This document shows, piece by piece, positions 44,354 through 57,136 of a stretch of 64,000 nucleotides of DNA (within the stretch, counting starts at the first letter, position 1; every line of letters starts with the position of its first letter). The position numbers and the translations under genes are program-made. This DNA comes from Euwallacea fornicatus (taxonomy: Eukaryota > Arthropoda > Insecta > Coleoptera > Curculionidae): NCBI RefSeq assembly GCF_040115645.1, contig NC_089571.1:1116001-1180000 (forward strand). Reading direction: 5' to 3'. The notes below the pieces were generated by a model. The model worked only from the letters and a program-made list of their open reading frames with translations, made no database searches and had not been told where the DNA came from.

Positions 44354-47300
44354 CTATCTGACAATAGGATTCCGATTTCGATTGTAAAATGCCAAACTGA
44401 AACACCTTAAGCTACAAAAATAACAATCAATCGGAACAAAAATTTCATCATTAGCAACAGTACATACAGTTTCTGATATACTCGATAATAATAAATTATG
44501 AGTTTGTCTTACAAAAACGTTGAAGCAAGCTTTTCCACACACACAGTACTTAGCATTGTCCAAATAATCAATGACGGTTATGGGCAAAGTACCTTTCGGA
44601 TATGGGATTCGTGCCCATAGGACCTTTTTACCCGCACATTCTTTTAAACTGCGCACTTGTAGTGGTTTGGGATAGATCCCAGCGCCATTCGGCATGTTTT
44701 GGGCAAAGTTGTTATTGGATATGTCAATGCTTTGTAGACGCAACTTTTTGACGCTCCCCGGTAAAATCGTGAGCAAGTTATTGGAGGCCGAGAAAATTTT
44801 TAGGTGTTTTAGGCTTCCAATTCCCACAGGTAACGATGTAAGGTTATTATGACTAAGGTGTAAAGTTGTAATGTTGTATAACTTCACTATTTGATCTGGC
44901 ACAAACGTCAATTCATTATGAGTCACGTCTAACAAGTGTAAGCTTTTAGACAAACATCCTCCGATCCACTGCCATTGCTGGAGACTGCTTTTGCCCAGTG
45001 AATTATGCGACACATTTAACTCATTCAAGTTAGGTAATCTATTCAATTCTTCGGGAAGATATGCGATAAGGTTGTTACTGAGATTTAGGACTTTCAATCT
45101 GTTGAGCTGCAGTATCCCATTATCTAGACCCGATCTCTGGATATCATTTATGTACAGTGATTCCAGGGTTCGTGGAAATCCTTTCAAAGGGTAGTCAGAC
45201 CTAAAATAAAAAAAAGGAAAAATTCACATCAGTTGCATATAAACCACAATGTTACGCAATATGGCCTCTTTGCGTTGCTTTTAGGGGGTATAAGGCAAAG
45301 GGCGACGGGGGAACGAATGGATGAAAATGAGCGTGGCCACCAGGTCTAAATAGAATTGAGTTATTTTCATTTGTTTGTAACGCATAGAAGAACTATGGAG
45401 ATTGTCCATTTTCAAATATTACATATTTGCTCTATTTCGAACATTATGTACGGGATTGTCTAAAAGTTTGGGGCAATATCAAATATATCCGTTATTTCCA
45501 AAGGACATGAGTAGATAAACAAGGGGGGTATCACGTCAAATGTACAGTTTTCGCATAGTCGATATTACCGCTATTCCGTTATTTGTATCGTTCCGTCATT
45601 TCTTTGCCGGTATGGCGACATGGACGGTTAACATAACGTTAATTTATCGGAGTTTAGCGCAAACTATTTTTTTGTCGTTACGTAGAGATTAACATGGGGT
45701 GTTATGATGAAAAGTTTGTCAAAATATATATTAGGAGAGCATTTTTTCTTTTGCTGGCCTAAATGATTCTTGGCGAAGTTCTACAAAAGACCCAGGTTCA
45801 AAAGCGTGTGCACAACTCTACCCGCTAGCACCCCAATTCACACGCGTGCGCACAACGGCATTCTCTACATAACTTCTGGCCTATTTCTCACACCGTCAAC
45901 TGCATTGAAAATTCGATTATGTAAATCTTGAATATGATCAATTGGTGTTGAATAAACTGTTGATTTCAAAAAAACCCACACTAAAAGTCACATGGCGTCA
46001 AATCTGGGGATCGTGGGGTCCATTGTACTGGAGCATCATTTCCCCTTTCGATCCATCGCTCAGGAAATGTATTATTTAAATATTGTCTAACCCTGAGGAT
46101 ATAATGTGGAGGCGCCTCACATTGCATGAACCACATGCCGTCACGAATTAATAATGGCATGTTCTCCAACAAGTACGGTAAAATTTCTTAAAGGAAGTGC
46201 AAATAACTTTGTTCATTTAATCGATTTGGCATCAGAACAGGCCCGAGAATAATTTGGCCAATTATTTTAATCCATACATTAGCTTTAAATGTTTGTTGAT
46301 GAACTATTTTGAGGACGTGCGGATTTTCATCAGTATAAACATGTTCATTGTAAACGTTAGTTATGCCGGATCTAGTAAAGCAAACTTCGCCGATAAAGAG
46401 AATTTTTTTTTTAAGTTCTTGATTATGAACCTGATAATGCATGATTACATTAACTTTAATAAAAATGTTTTGAATATCAAAGTTATTTGGTGTCATTAAG
46501 CTGACTATATTTTTAAACAAATATGACTCCAAAGCCCAAAAGATACATTTTTTTACTAGAAATTTACACGCAAAAATTATTCATCACAATGTAAGCTAAA
46601 TCCTCATTCAGCTTAGAACAATGTTTTTAGAACATCCTGTATATTTGCTTTACCACTAAGCATTATAATATTGTATTATTTCCCTATTTGGATGTTATTT
46701 ATAAGAGCTACATTCATATTTTGTGTGATAAGTGGTGTAAATTTATCATTAATATGAAAAAGTATAATAATGTAACAGTGAAGGTCATGCGATGAAAATA
46801 TGTTGATAAATATGTCAAAACTACTTGAACTAGGTCTTGCTACATTGGTGCTACTAATTTTAGACTCAGATGCCCTGACATACGTAGGAGACAAATTAAT
46901 CTTGTTTAATAAAAAAATAATCAAATTACTATGATCTGCATGATTAAGCTTTGAGGCACAATGGTATCAGCATTTTTTGCCTAAAATGCGAGATTGTAGA
47001 ACACTTTGAAATATAAATTGCCACTCTGTCCTTTCAATTGGTCTAGAATTAAATACAAGACATATCTTTCCAATTTCCAGACACTTTAAAACCCAGAAAA
47101 GACTCATGAAACTCTATAAATGTCTTTTTGATGTCAGAAGTGCTCATACTCATTGCTCCATGTCTATCTAATTTTCATCTGTTATTTATGTTCTAGTTTA
47201 GTTTTTAAATTTCTCGAGAGAAGTAGTACTTAAATGATGGATTAACCTTTGGTAAAATTTAGCCACTTTCTTCTTTATGTAAGTGGGTAAATAGCTATAT

Positions 47301-48143
47301 AAAAATTTTGTATATCCGCATTTCTTAAATAAACATGCTTTCTCCACTACTTATTTGAAAAGATGCCATTGTTGGATGTGTGGAATGACTAGTAGAATGT
47401 AAAGTACTTCTAAAATAGTTGGCTAATAGTTATATCACTCGTTATTTACATAAAGACCTAAGGCCACGTGGTAATCATCCCTATTGCTATTTCATTTTTA
47501 GTTACCATGAAAATGAATGTTAAGGAGTGAAGAAAAATTGTATTTACACCATTATTGTGGAATATTTGCCATTCTCAAGTCTTAGATCTCTCAGAGCTTT
47601 TAGATTTACACTTGACATTACAATAATAATAATAATAAATATTCAAAGGGTCAAAGTTAGTGTACATACACATATTTGGCTAGTGTTTAGCCCTTAAAAA
47701 ACACACTGGTGGACTGATATTTACCTCTTATTGATAATCAATTTTGTAGATGTCGCATCTCTGCTTTTTATGGGAGTAACACTCATACTAGAATAAGTAA
47801 GTTCTTTGTCAGAAATTGTTTTGTCAATTGCACGTTTTAGAAGATGAATGAAGCCTTTAATTTGTAATGCGTCTCCTTGAATGCACAAGTCATATTCAGG
47901 ATTCTTCAACTGTATGGTGCATTTTCCTTCGTTAATAAATCGAGTTAAGACATTCTTAATATTGTTTTTTATTGAATATTTCGTCCCTGCTTTATTCTGG
48001 CCAGAAAATAAAAGCAGACAAAACTCATCGCTCTTGGGATGCTTGCATAAAGCCAAGGTAGATTTGCAGGGCTTCTTCCTTACAGCAGCTGGTAAATTCG
48101 GTAATAACCTATTTACCACACAAACAGTACACTGGATTTTCAT
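44354..48143 (-). CDS. LRR1: LRR1, leucine-rich repeat substrate receptor of CUL2 ligase
   Basis: LRR1 (PPIL5 in older literature) is the substrate receptor of a CUL2 ubiquitin ligase that ubiquitylates MCM7 and unloads the CMG helicase when replication terminates; it acts in the nucleus. Exon 1 is 48143-47725 and exon 2 is 45200-44354, joined AG|G in phase 2, 421 residues (human 414). N-terminal domain: MKIQCTVCVVNRLLPNLP, with KNNIKNVLTRFINEGKCTIQ and SVTPIKSRDATSTKLIINKR as in human LRR1. Exon 2 opens SDYPLKGFPRTLESLYI, followed by LRRs (LKVLNLSNNLIAYLPEELN, LHLLDVTHNELTFVP, TTLHLSHNNLTSLPVGIGSL, LKIFSASNNLLTILPG, LQSIDISNNNF). The C-terminus has RIPYPKGTLPITVIDYLDNA and two cysteine clusters, KYCVCGKACFNVF and CYFCSLRCF, also conserved in human LRR1. 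The 2.5-kb intron holds a transposon (45449-46641). No lesion in the coding exons. Confidence 0.95.
45449..46641 (-). mobile_element. DDE transposon in LRR1 intron
   Basis: About 1.19 kb. Left tip TACGGGATTGTCTAAAAGTT; inverted right tip TACAGGATGTTCTAAAAACA; TA at each tip. The interior carries a minus-strand transposase relic. The ends are short or strongly diverged compared with the long TIRs of 23535-25661. Confidence 0.6.
45981..46532 (-). pseudogene. DDE transposase relic, one in-frame stop
   Basis: Same transposase family as 14110-14860 and 24290-24918. The reading is GEVCFTRSGITNVYN, HVYTDENPHVLKIVHQQTF, NVWIKIIGQIILGPVLMPNR, a TAA stop after SYLHFL, then in the same frame EILPYLLENMPLLIRDGMWF, QCEAPPHYILRVRQYLNNTF and WTPRSPDLTPCDF. 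The first aspartate (FTDEA in relatives) is GEVC here and the second (HDGAPAHFS) is QCEAPPHY, so both acidic residues are replaced. Length without the stop is close to the relatives' C-terminal two thirds. Confidence 0.8.
46642..47724. other. Rest of LRR1 intron
   Basis: AT-rich intron sequence. A short AAT simple repeat is at about 47622-47640. No exon or transposase recognised. Confidence 0.4.
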
Positions 48144-49285
48144 TTTATTTGTCTAATCATCACTACACAGACCACAACACTTGCAACAGGCACTTATTAC
48201 TTTCGAGTTTTTTTATCCGCTACAACATCGGCCGACAAAACATCTCCTCCAACACCGAAAATAAAACAAAACAACATGTGTAGTGTTGGTCAAACATTTC
48301 AAAATTTTAAAGTATCGATTTCAACAACCTCGATATGGATACCCCATGCATAATACTCTCTATCGATACCTTAGAATTCGATATTCACCTAGAACGACAT
48401 TTCTCAGAGAGGTACCGAGAGAAACACTTGTAGGTAAAAAAATAGTCGCAAATAATTTAGGGTTCTACTGGTTTCGAACTGAAAACCTGGAATTACAAAT
48501 AATATCGTTCACATATAGAGCGAAGTCGTAAATAAGGGCTGCCCCCTTTGACTTTTGTATCGTGTAATAGACGAAGTAGAAATTTGGTATAGGGTAACTC
48601 GTGTTGTGCAAATGCGACATTTTAATATAAACGTCAACGTCAAAAACTAATAAATCAAAGCCAGATACCAATGTGAAAAATAATTTCGATAGAACGCCCT
48701 ATTTAATTTCTACCCTATTAGATTTATGGATTCATGTTAGTTTTATAAACATTTGTTACATCGTACGTTAAAAAAAAATTCGATTAAGTGGAATTTGTAA
48801 TTATTTGGCAGCGGGCCCCCCATACCTTAATGTGTTCTGCGTAATCCCAAACATAAACACATAAACCTAACCTCATTTAAATATAACTCTGTCTCTTTTT
48901 ATTATTAGTTGGATTTTATTGAAAATAAAGCGAACGTTGGTTAGTTCAAGTCTTTTGAGTGGTAAAAGTGATATTTGCAGTTGGACAAAAAGTCTTTACA
49001 GTTGAGTGTTATTTTCACAGTTCAAAAACCGAGAATGAGTCTTTGAAGTTCAATTCTGTTTTCAAAAGTTTCGTGAAAACTTTTCCCACATTGAAGTACT
49101 GGAATCGCAGTTTAGCGACGCTTTCAATTATGTCGTGAAATTGTCTCATAAAACTGGCGATCACAAGGTGATTCAAACGTGACCTATTTGTGAAATAATT
49201 AGACCTTCCATTCAACTGAACATTTGTCAAAATGTTAAAATGAACCCTCAACCAGGGCCTTCTCATTAACGGAAAAAAGAATCTA
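48144..49285. other. Upstream region of LRR1
   Basis: Holds the LRR1 promoter and 5' UTR, but no element can be placed. The short readings on both strands show no recognisable domain. Confidence 0.4.
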
Positions 49286-49600
49286 TGATCCATATAAAGT
49301 TTTAACAGACGAAGAGTTAGTTCAATGTTTGTAAGATGGGAGTGGCTTAGAATATTTTCCCGAAAGAGAAGAAGTTAATAGTTGTCCCTCCAAATCGGAG
49401 TCAAATAATAACAGTTTAGTTGACAATGCTATAGCTCAGCTTTCACCAAATTATCTTGAATCTAATATAATTCAAGATTTTCAGTGGAGTTACAAGAGGA
49501 TATTAAAACAATTGAATGTAAAGCAAAAGTTGGAAACACTTGACCATACTGTTAAGTCTAGTGTAATTAGTGGATTATTTAGCGACATATTGCTCGCCCC
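49262..49600 (+). pseudogene. Degraded ORF of unknown type
   Basis: The plus strand reads EKRIYDPYKVLTDEELVQCL, a stop, DGSGLEYFPEREEVNSCPSK, SNNNSLVDNAIAQLSPNYLE and VKQKLETLDHTVKSSVISGL. The acidic, serine-rich start with LTDEEL is like the N-termini of some piggyBac-like transposases, but nothing of a catalytic domain follows. I do not recognise it securely. It stops where the GC-richer block at 49585 begins. Confidence 0.3.
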
Positions 49601-50115
49601 AATGCTACGCCCATGTAGCCCACCTGCTGTATTGCTGTTCTCGGCGCTGATTTGGGTTCTGTCTATATGGCGTTTTGATTAGCGATATTGCTTTGGAATT
49701 TTCTGCCAACAATTCCAACCGTTCTCAGCTGAGAAATTTGCTCAGTATGGGGATTCAGCGATAGGTCTTTGTCGGCCTAATCAACTCGACGATCAGAGGG
49801 CGCGAGCAATAAATCGCGGTACCCCTTGGGCATAGGGATAAATATATCAGCGTCAGCACTTGAATTTACGTTAAGAAATTTCGGGAACCGATATTCACTC
49901 ACTATTCAACACCGGTTCCCATCACACGCCTTGCCGCGATCTGTTCCGTGTAAAAGGGGTGTTATATCATTCCACACAGTATTAAGTATTTCGGGTCAAA
50001 CAAATCAATAAATAAGTTACCGAGTATTTCACGAGTCTTACTATTTCAAATCACGAAAAGTACCGTAAAAAAAACTCACGAGGGTGGTTACTCGCGCCGA
50101 ATACGGAACGAACTC
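49585..50115. mobile_element. Candidate solo LTR
   Basis: A block of about 530 bp with clearly higher GC than its surroundings (for example TGCTCGCCCCAATGCTACGC, GGAACCGATATTCACTCACT, GTAAAAGGGGTGTTATATCA). It contains AATAAATAAG about 100 bp before the end and then GTTACTCGCGCCGAATACGG, which is reminiscent of the end of an LTR plus a primer-binding region. No gag or pol sequence adjoins. Borders are uncertain. Confidence 0.3.
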
Positions 50116-51275
50116 CCCTAGCCCCAACACATATCAAAGTTAAAAATATTTATAGCTCTGCTTTTTCACATAGATACTGTACAACTCACACGCATAAATG
50201 GCTACTGGAAAACTGATGCTTTTTTCAATATACTAATTTGCAGAAAATATATGTTGAAGAATAGGTTTCTTCCCTTTTACTAGATTATTATTTATGATAT
50301 ACAAAAATTAAGTAAATTTGTTGATTTCCTTTGCTTTGCATATTTAAATTTGCAAAATTCTGAAGAGCGCATATATACTTCTTAATTTTGACAAGATTTT
50401 TCTGAATAAACACGTTAAATCTATGATATGCAGAAATAAATATATGAACAATTAGAATGAAAAACACAAATTAAAAAAATTGGCATTCAAGAATGGTTCA
50501 GAAGCATTAGCCTGAAGTCAACCTGTTAAAAGACTCCATAAGTAAAATCAATAGATATTTTCCAATAAACCATCACATTTGATACGAAAATCGATCAACA
50601 GAAATTACACATAAGAAAAACATAGCAATAATAATTGAAAACGAATCACTTTTTACTTCAACATTTTTGATATTAAGTTAACAGACAAAATAAAAATATT
50701 ACATTCAATAGCATATGTACAAAGTGGCCAACTCTCAGTGTAAGCAAAACAAGTTTTTATATATTGAGTTAGTTTTTTATACATTAGATATATGTTTCAA
50801 GAGTAAGAATGTAAATGCAATTTCGTCCCATCTTTAACCGTTTGGGAGATGCGGCCTTTGTAAATACAATAAAAGTCAATTTATCATTTTGAAAACTGTC
50901 GAAAACCAAAACGAGATATGCTACATCAAATATATAGTAATATACATGTTATTTCATTAAAAAAAATTGTATGTTTAATTTATTTTGCGTTTACCTCAAG
51001 TGAACATTATAAATAAATCTAGAAAGTAACATTTAAAATACATACGATGCTTCAATTATGTATGATGGACGAATATTAAATGACCAAAGAAACTACACAT
51101 TTTTAAGATTACACAATTTATAAGATTTTTTTCATCTTTCCTTAGTTATGTAAAAGGGATTAGTTTCTGACGAATTTTTGTCAAATTTCAAATCAGTATG
51201 TTTCCAATTTCCTTATAATCCGCTCCCATATTATCCGACCACCTCGTATTTGCAGCGACGTACAAATTATAATCT
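50116..51275. other. Intergenic 3' of EMC7
   Basis: Very AT-rich. No coding or mobile feature recognised. The EMC7 3' UTR should lie in the right part. Confidence 0.45.
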
Positions 51276-54200
51276 CTATTCTTTGGCAACAGGTTTTCTT
51301 CTAGGTTTAGATCCCCTTTTGAAATCTTTGTCTTTGGTTCCTTCTTTCGATGTCAATTGAGGTGTATTTCCTGCCAAAAAATTACTGACAACATCAGAAA
51401 CCTGCGGAACCTCGAATTTTGTCATTTTCTGTATTTGTTCTAAGTCTTTTTTTGTCTCGGGATCATTCATGACTTTAGGGAGAATCATTATCAAAACTAC
51501 AGGCAGAAGCATCATTATCATCATTGGGTTAAATAAGAAGTCAGTTATGCGCCACTGCTCCCGAACTTGGAAATACCTAAAAGAAAATTTCACGATAATA
51601 ATATAGATATTATATATATAGATATATATAATATCTATAAGATCAAATATTTTTTTTGCAAGCGTTATATTCTATTACCTTATGTTCTCCATATTTATGG
51701 TAAAATTTCTGATTTTTTATAATAAATTAAAAAAAACTATTTTTGGTCGTTTCGGATAAAATAAAATAATAAATAATATAAATGATATAATATACTTCAA
51801 AAACTGCGAGAAAGATAAATAAGGTGATGATCTTCTTAATCAAAACTTCCGCTTCTTTAAATGGAAACAAAATAATAATGTACTCTCTATACAATGTGTA
51901 CGAAAACTCCGGCAATTCTGAAATATCTCCAGAAATATATAGGGTGTCTACTAAATGATGGCATTTATTTCAAGGGGCGATTTATTGTTACACGTTACGG
52001 GAAAAAAATTCTAGTAAACGTATGTGCTATCTTGCTTCGTTTTAGTGATACGGAGTGAGAGTTTTTTTTCGGTTTTTTATAAATATTTCCGGACATAGGG
52101 CAATGTCTCAATGAAATTCAGTATTCAGGGATTTTCCGAGACGAGAAATTCAAATGTGACATCGGTTTTACTGCAATATGTAGGGGCTGCGCAAGAAAGT
52201 AATGTCCTTGTGTTAAATTTGCCCTAACGTTTTTAGGACAAATTTTTATATAAGATATTTTTTAATATGTTGTAAATTTTCGAGATATTTCAGGGTTGCC
52301 GGACTTTTCGTACACAGTATATACAGGATACACTCAACAATATACACGTCGAAAGAAAGTGCTATTTTTTTGTTTATATTTAGACCATCTTCTGAAGTAA
52401 ACTGCAGAGGAAATTACTTTTTTTTCTTATATTGAGCTTAAGTCATTCTTAATATTTTCTTTTATGATTAAGCACACTATTGAGAACTAAGGCATTATTG
52501 CTTTAATTCAAATGTTCCGAATTATCTAGGAAACAAACTACGTTAACTCTTGAATGAAAAACTATTTATCTATGTATTCCGCGGGGTATTATAAAGCAAA
52601 TCGAAAAATTTAATTTTAAGACTGAGTAGATCTCCACATAAGTGAAACGAAACTCCAATTTATGCTGCACCTTCATCCTACAGGGCGTTCCAAAAAATCA
52701 GAAATTTTACGACCCGCAGTGAATGCTTACCGAGTTTTTCCTAACGCCTTAATTCTTAATGGATACGGCACTTGATTGATAAGTGAGGTTTGTATGTGGT
52801 TAACTTTTCTAGCTCTAAATTTGCCTTTTGAATTTATTTCCACTCTAACGGGCTCGTAAGTGAATTCTGGATGTAGAACTTCAACTATGTAAGATCCGGA
52901 TGGGACATTGTGAATTAGAAAACTTCCATCTCGCTTAATAAATCCTACGAATAAAAATCTTTTAGACGGGAAGAAATCGTTCTGAAATTATTTTAGGATT
53001 TTGAACGACCGACATTAAAACCAAGTCTTTCTAAGCAAACATGGAAAAATAGGAAGGACTTTTTTTATATTTCTCATCTTGATATCGTCCACTCAAAACT
53101 TCTATTTTATTTCTCACACTTGAACTATTTATTTAACTTCAAACATATTTCAAATCTGAAGTCTTGGGGATCAGAGGTAAGTGGCTGTAAGAAGAAGTTA
53201 GAGTGTTAAAAACTAGCAGTGTATGCATGGTGTTTTGTAATAATCGATGATCATTAACAAAAAAACTCAAGTTACAATTGAAATATCAGAAAAACATCTT
53301 TGATAAATGAATCCTTCAGCTATTATCATTGTTAAATATTCTATGCAAATGACTTAATCAATGCTTAACGTTTCCAAATAAGATTTTTTTAAATCTTCCA
53401 TTATTTCAGATTAGTTCTGGTTAGTTCACACAGTGTGTTCTTACACAAATACAAACATTAACAACATTTCTTTATTTTTAAAAGGCATACAGAGTCAATA
53501 TCTGGTATATTAATCAAGTAATAAAAAAAATTTAATAAAAATACAAAACAGGGACCTAAGTCAGAAATTAATTATCTTATTCAGACGTCACCGATTCAAG
53601 TTGGAACAGAGGAATTGCATAAGTAGGTGAAGGACCACACAAAGTTTTTAACTTGTCACATATCCTTGCAAGATCCTGTGTACAGGGCGTCTCGAAAATA
53701 GATGATTAAAGTTAAACAACATCGAAAATAATACTAAAATTCTATAATAGAATCACCAAGACAAGTCGGAAGAGGAATTGTACAAGTAGAACAAGAAGTC
53801 TAAAGTGCATTGAGAGACTAACGGTTGAAGTAGGCGGAGTCAGTTCGGTCGGTGTCTCCACTTCGATGTTTAGATTAGTATCGATTTCGCTATCTTCGTG
53901 GCGATGGAAATTTAAAAAAATATCAGTCCAAAAAGCAACAGTGCAAATAAATGGGCTCTATGCGTTAAAATCGAAATTCTTTACGTGCTTTACTTGCACT
54001 ATTTAATTTATTTATTATCCGATATAGTTTTAAACGATAAACGAATTGTTCCGTTCTGTTCATCAATTGACCTCGCGTCTGCAGCCAGAGCTGCTGACTC
54101 AGTTTTAGAACTTTGTACGTGATAGCTTAATGTTTTGGGGAGATATACGTATTTAAGGGCGTACCGAACTCGTGGAACTGTTTGGACGAATGACGGCGGG

Positions 54201-55777
54201 CAGGCATATCGCCGACATCCATCAAGATCAAATTTTGCCATACGTGGGTTATATCGGATATAAAAGATGTGTGTAAATGTACGCTAACGCGCGACCATAT
54301 GCCGCTGCTGTCGCCGTTAACCACCTGGATGGAGTCCATATTCAAGTGTTGAATTGGCCGCTCTATAGTCCAGATTTAAATCTTATAGAACATAAGTGGG
54401 ATGAACAAAAAAGGTGCATAAGGAAATCAAATCTTGTTCCAACTTCAATAGAAGAGTTTCAGTTTGTACACCATTATGAATGGAGTGGAATTCCTCAAGA
54501 ATATATTTAAACTCTACTTGGTAACGTGCCAAAAAAAAAATGAAACTGTAATTAGAGCTTGAAGAGAAAATACTTGACACCAACTAAGCTGTTTTTTAAA
54601 TCAAAACACTTATTATTTTGCTACATTGTAGTAGCTATTGATTATATAAATATTAATCTTCCTATAAAATTTTAATAAAAATTTGTGAAATGAGCTGGTT
54701 TTATTAATGCAAATGGTAAAATTATCTGATTTTATTTTTTTAACAAAAATGTATGAAAATTATAAAATATTCAACAATTTTGTCCATGGGTGTATATGAA
54801 AAATAACTTTTTCACTATCTTAAAACCATGTGTGATGGTGGCATTAAAAATGTACCATGGTACTGTCTGGCCACCCATACTGTCACATTTTTTAATAGAA
54901 TACTTCAACTTTGCACACATTAGCAAATCCCTTTCAATAGAGAAGAATTGTCTCATCTCAGTGTGCACAAGTGCATGCAACCTGATTTTTACAGGGTCTA
55001 TTTTTTTTCCATTCGTAGTCTTACACCATCCACTCACAATGGCCAGAGCGATCATATTTAGAGTCTGGCTAAGAAAAGCTAATCAGTTTAATTCAAAACT
55101 AGAAAAGATTATTATGTTGGTGAACAGAAAGTAATTCACAACTTCATGTTATTGCTAATAACTGCTCTCTAATAGATAGTACACAGGCAAGTTCATTAAA
55201 CAGTCAGGCCAAGCAATTTCAAAGTAATTTAGATAAATAAGGCAAGAAAATGAATTCTCATGTTGATGAGGTGGTTCTCAATGAACAGGTCAGAGTTGGT
55301 GAACAGAGGTCATCAAAATGTCAAATAGTTTCTGTCCACATTTACCACAGGTGACTCAAGTGACAGTTTCATAGGTACTTCCCACCTCAAAGTAGCTTAT
55401 AACATGTTGCTACCTCTTGAGGTGCTATTATTATTGTTTTTTTTCGGAAGTTCTCCTGGACCTTTGAGAAATATTCATATGGACTTCCCTTATTTCTTAA
55501 ATATCTAAATATGTCTAGGGAACCTGGACCTCAGTCCGGACTCTGATATATGGGAACCCACAACCGGAAACTTCTTACCTATAAATTCTCCTCCATTTAC
55601 ATGTATGACAGTAAGGGCCTGCCAATTTGAATTTTGGTAAGGAAACTCAGAAGATAAGGGAAAGACTCGTCCTTCTATAGTATAGAGGCCAGACCCATAT
55701 TCTTCCTCAATACTTGTGTTTGCTTCAGCAAAAAATACTACTAAAAAGCATATAAGAAACTGTAACGAGTTCTTCAT
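51276..55777 (-). CDS. EMC7: EMC7, ER membrane protein complex subunit 7
   Basis: Lumen-facing, membrane-anchored subunit of the ER membrane protein complex, which inserts tail-anchored and multipass proteins. Exons 55777-55579, 52944-52731 and 51576-51276 (199, 214, 301 nt), GT/AG borders, phases consistent, 237 residues (human 242). The start at 55777 opens a signal peptide (MKNSLQFLICFLVVFFAEA), followed by YTIEGRVFP and HVNGGEFIGFIKRDGSF. A beta-sandwich core with the family block NVPSGSYIVEVLHPEFTYEP and VRVEINSKGKFRARKVNHIQ, then LPYPL-like QVPYPLRIK, follows. Last exon: YFQVREQWRITDFLFNPMMI leads into the single membrane helix (MMLLPVVLIMILPKVMNDPE), with a cytosolic Lys/Arg-rich tail ending KPRRKPVAKE. 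The introns carry a MITE (51888-52321) and a Tc1 relic (54130-54590). No lesion seen; divergently arranged with RBMX2. Confidence 0.95.
51888..52321. mobile_element. MITE in EMC7 intron 2
   Basis: 434 bp. Left end TACAATGTGTACGAAAACTC then CGGCAATTCTGAAATATCTC; inverted right end TACTGTGTACGAAAAGTCCG then GCAACCCTGAAATATCTCGA. A different tip, TATATAGGGTGTCTACTAAA, lies 48 bp inside the left arm, so a second element end may be nested. Confidence 0.7.
52945..54125. other. EMC7 intron 1, left part
   Basis: AT-rich intron. TACAGGGCGTCTCGAAAATA at 53681 is a TIR-type tip; its partner was not recognised. No exon seen. Confidence 0.4.
54125..54590 (+). pseudogene. Tc1-like transposase C-terminal relic in EMC7 intron
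   Basis: Readable from LMFWGDIRI (Tc1 VMFWGGI) through GRTELVELFGRMTAGRHIAD and YVGYIGYKRCV to the second catalytic block, MYANARPYAAAV, where relatives have MQDNARPHTAAV: the aspartate is changed to Ala. Next come VLNWPLYSPDLNLIEHKWDE and IPQEYI. Glu of SPDLNLIEH is kept. The N-terminal half is missing or unreadable. It is antisense to EMC7. Confidence 0.75.
54591..55578. other. EMC7 intron 1, right part
   Basis: No recognised exon. Overlapping open readings on both strands at 54771-55134 have no known domain and show no splice-site support. Confidence 0.35.
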
Positions 55778-57136
55778 AATCAATTTGATCTTTTTTTTTA
55801 ACTCTTCTGTAATTTCCTTTTTGTCTTATTCGTGTGCTCTTTCAACTTCTACGAATTAATGGCAGAGATCGAGTCAAATGACGAATTAATAAATTCAAAT
55901 ATATTTAAGTAAAAATTAATAATAAATAAGAAACAGAGGGCCAATTCTGCAAGAACATGTGAGAAAGAGAAGAAAAATTTTAGTAAGAATGTTGCACTCT
56001 TACTCTCATATGTTCCTATAGATTAGTGTCGAGAGTTCTCCTTGGGCGCCTTCACGCGGCTGCTTATCAGTATGTTGTACAAACTGCATGACTTTACTCT
56101 TGAAGCCATGAGGTCGAAAATGTAGACTATATAAAGTAGATAATTTTTTTAACAAACGTACGAGAGCATAACTATTTCGGATTCAAAGCAACGAGAAAAG
56201 GCAATTTTCTTTCGTATTGTGCAGGGATGTAATGGAAGAACTAAATCACCGACACCAGGAAGACGTCGTGATCTGTAATGTTAATTTTTTTACTTACGCG
56301 AATATTATTAGTGGAATAATAAATGTTATTAAACCACGAAACACGTTTTCTAATTTTCTTCGGAATTAATATAATTTCACGTCATGATCAGGGCCACGTC
56401 GCGAATCTTACGTATCTAATAAGTCTTTGTACGTGGTCCAGCAAACCCTCTGAAAATGTTATAAATTTAATTCCGTTTAATTTATTAATTAAATATATAA
56501 AATTGATTCAGATATGTGCGAAAACTTTAAAATCAACCGAGATAAAAAAAAATGCGAAGGACAGAAATTGAATTTTTCATAACTTTCGTACATTTTTCGC
56601 TTACGTAGTTCGAGTTATTTTAAGCTAATTTGTGGTAGTTGAAATATGTTCTAAATATGATCTAGTGGATCTGTTTTGTTGTAAATTATATAGCAATTGC
56701 GGTGGTGCAACGATAATTGTGAACGGCTCATGCCCGATAAATAATTAACACTCTTGGATTCATTAAAATTTTAGCTATGTCGCGGTGAACAAACCCCACA
56801 TACATATATAATTTTCTCATCGGCTTTGTTACGTTAATAACTATAATTGATTAGACCCAACTATCATACTCGAAAAGAAAATTTAAATGCACTTTATAAC
56901 TCTTGTGAGCAGGCGATTGCTCATCTCGTCTTAAAATCTGCAAGTGAGTTGTTCAGAACTGTTCTCAAGCTGTTGGTGCAGACTCGGTAGGAACAAGTCT
57001 TCGTTAGAACGTTCATGTTCCCAAGTTCGTGTCGGATCGTAAATTGTAATAAATTTTTAGGTTATCTGCAGAATCAACAAACAAAACTTACAAAACACAA
57101 CATTAATAATAAACTTTAAAAATAGAGTTATTTTAC
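55778..57136. other. Region between EMC7 and RBMX2
   Basis: Should contain the EMC7 promoter (minus) and perhaps the 5' end of RBMX2 (plus). No coding sequence or repeat recognised; AT-rich. Confidence 0.4.

Noticed and set aside
44991..45194. 67-codon plus-strand ORF
   Set aside because: Antisense shadow of LRR1 exon 2.
54771..55134. Overlapping ORFs of 94 and 114 codons on opposite strands in EMC7 intron 1
   Set aside because: No known domain, no splice sites, and the two frames are mirror shadows of one open stretch.
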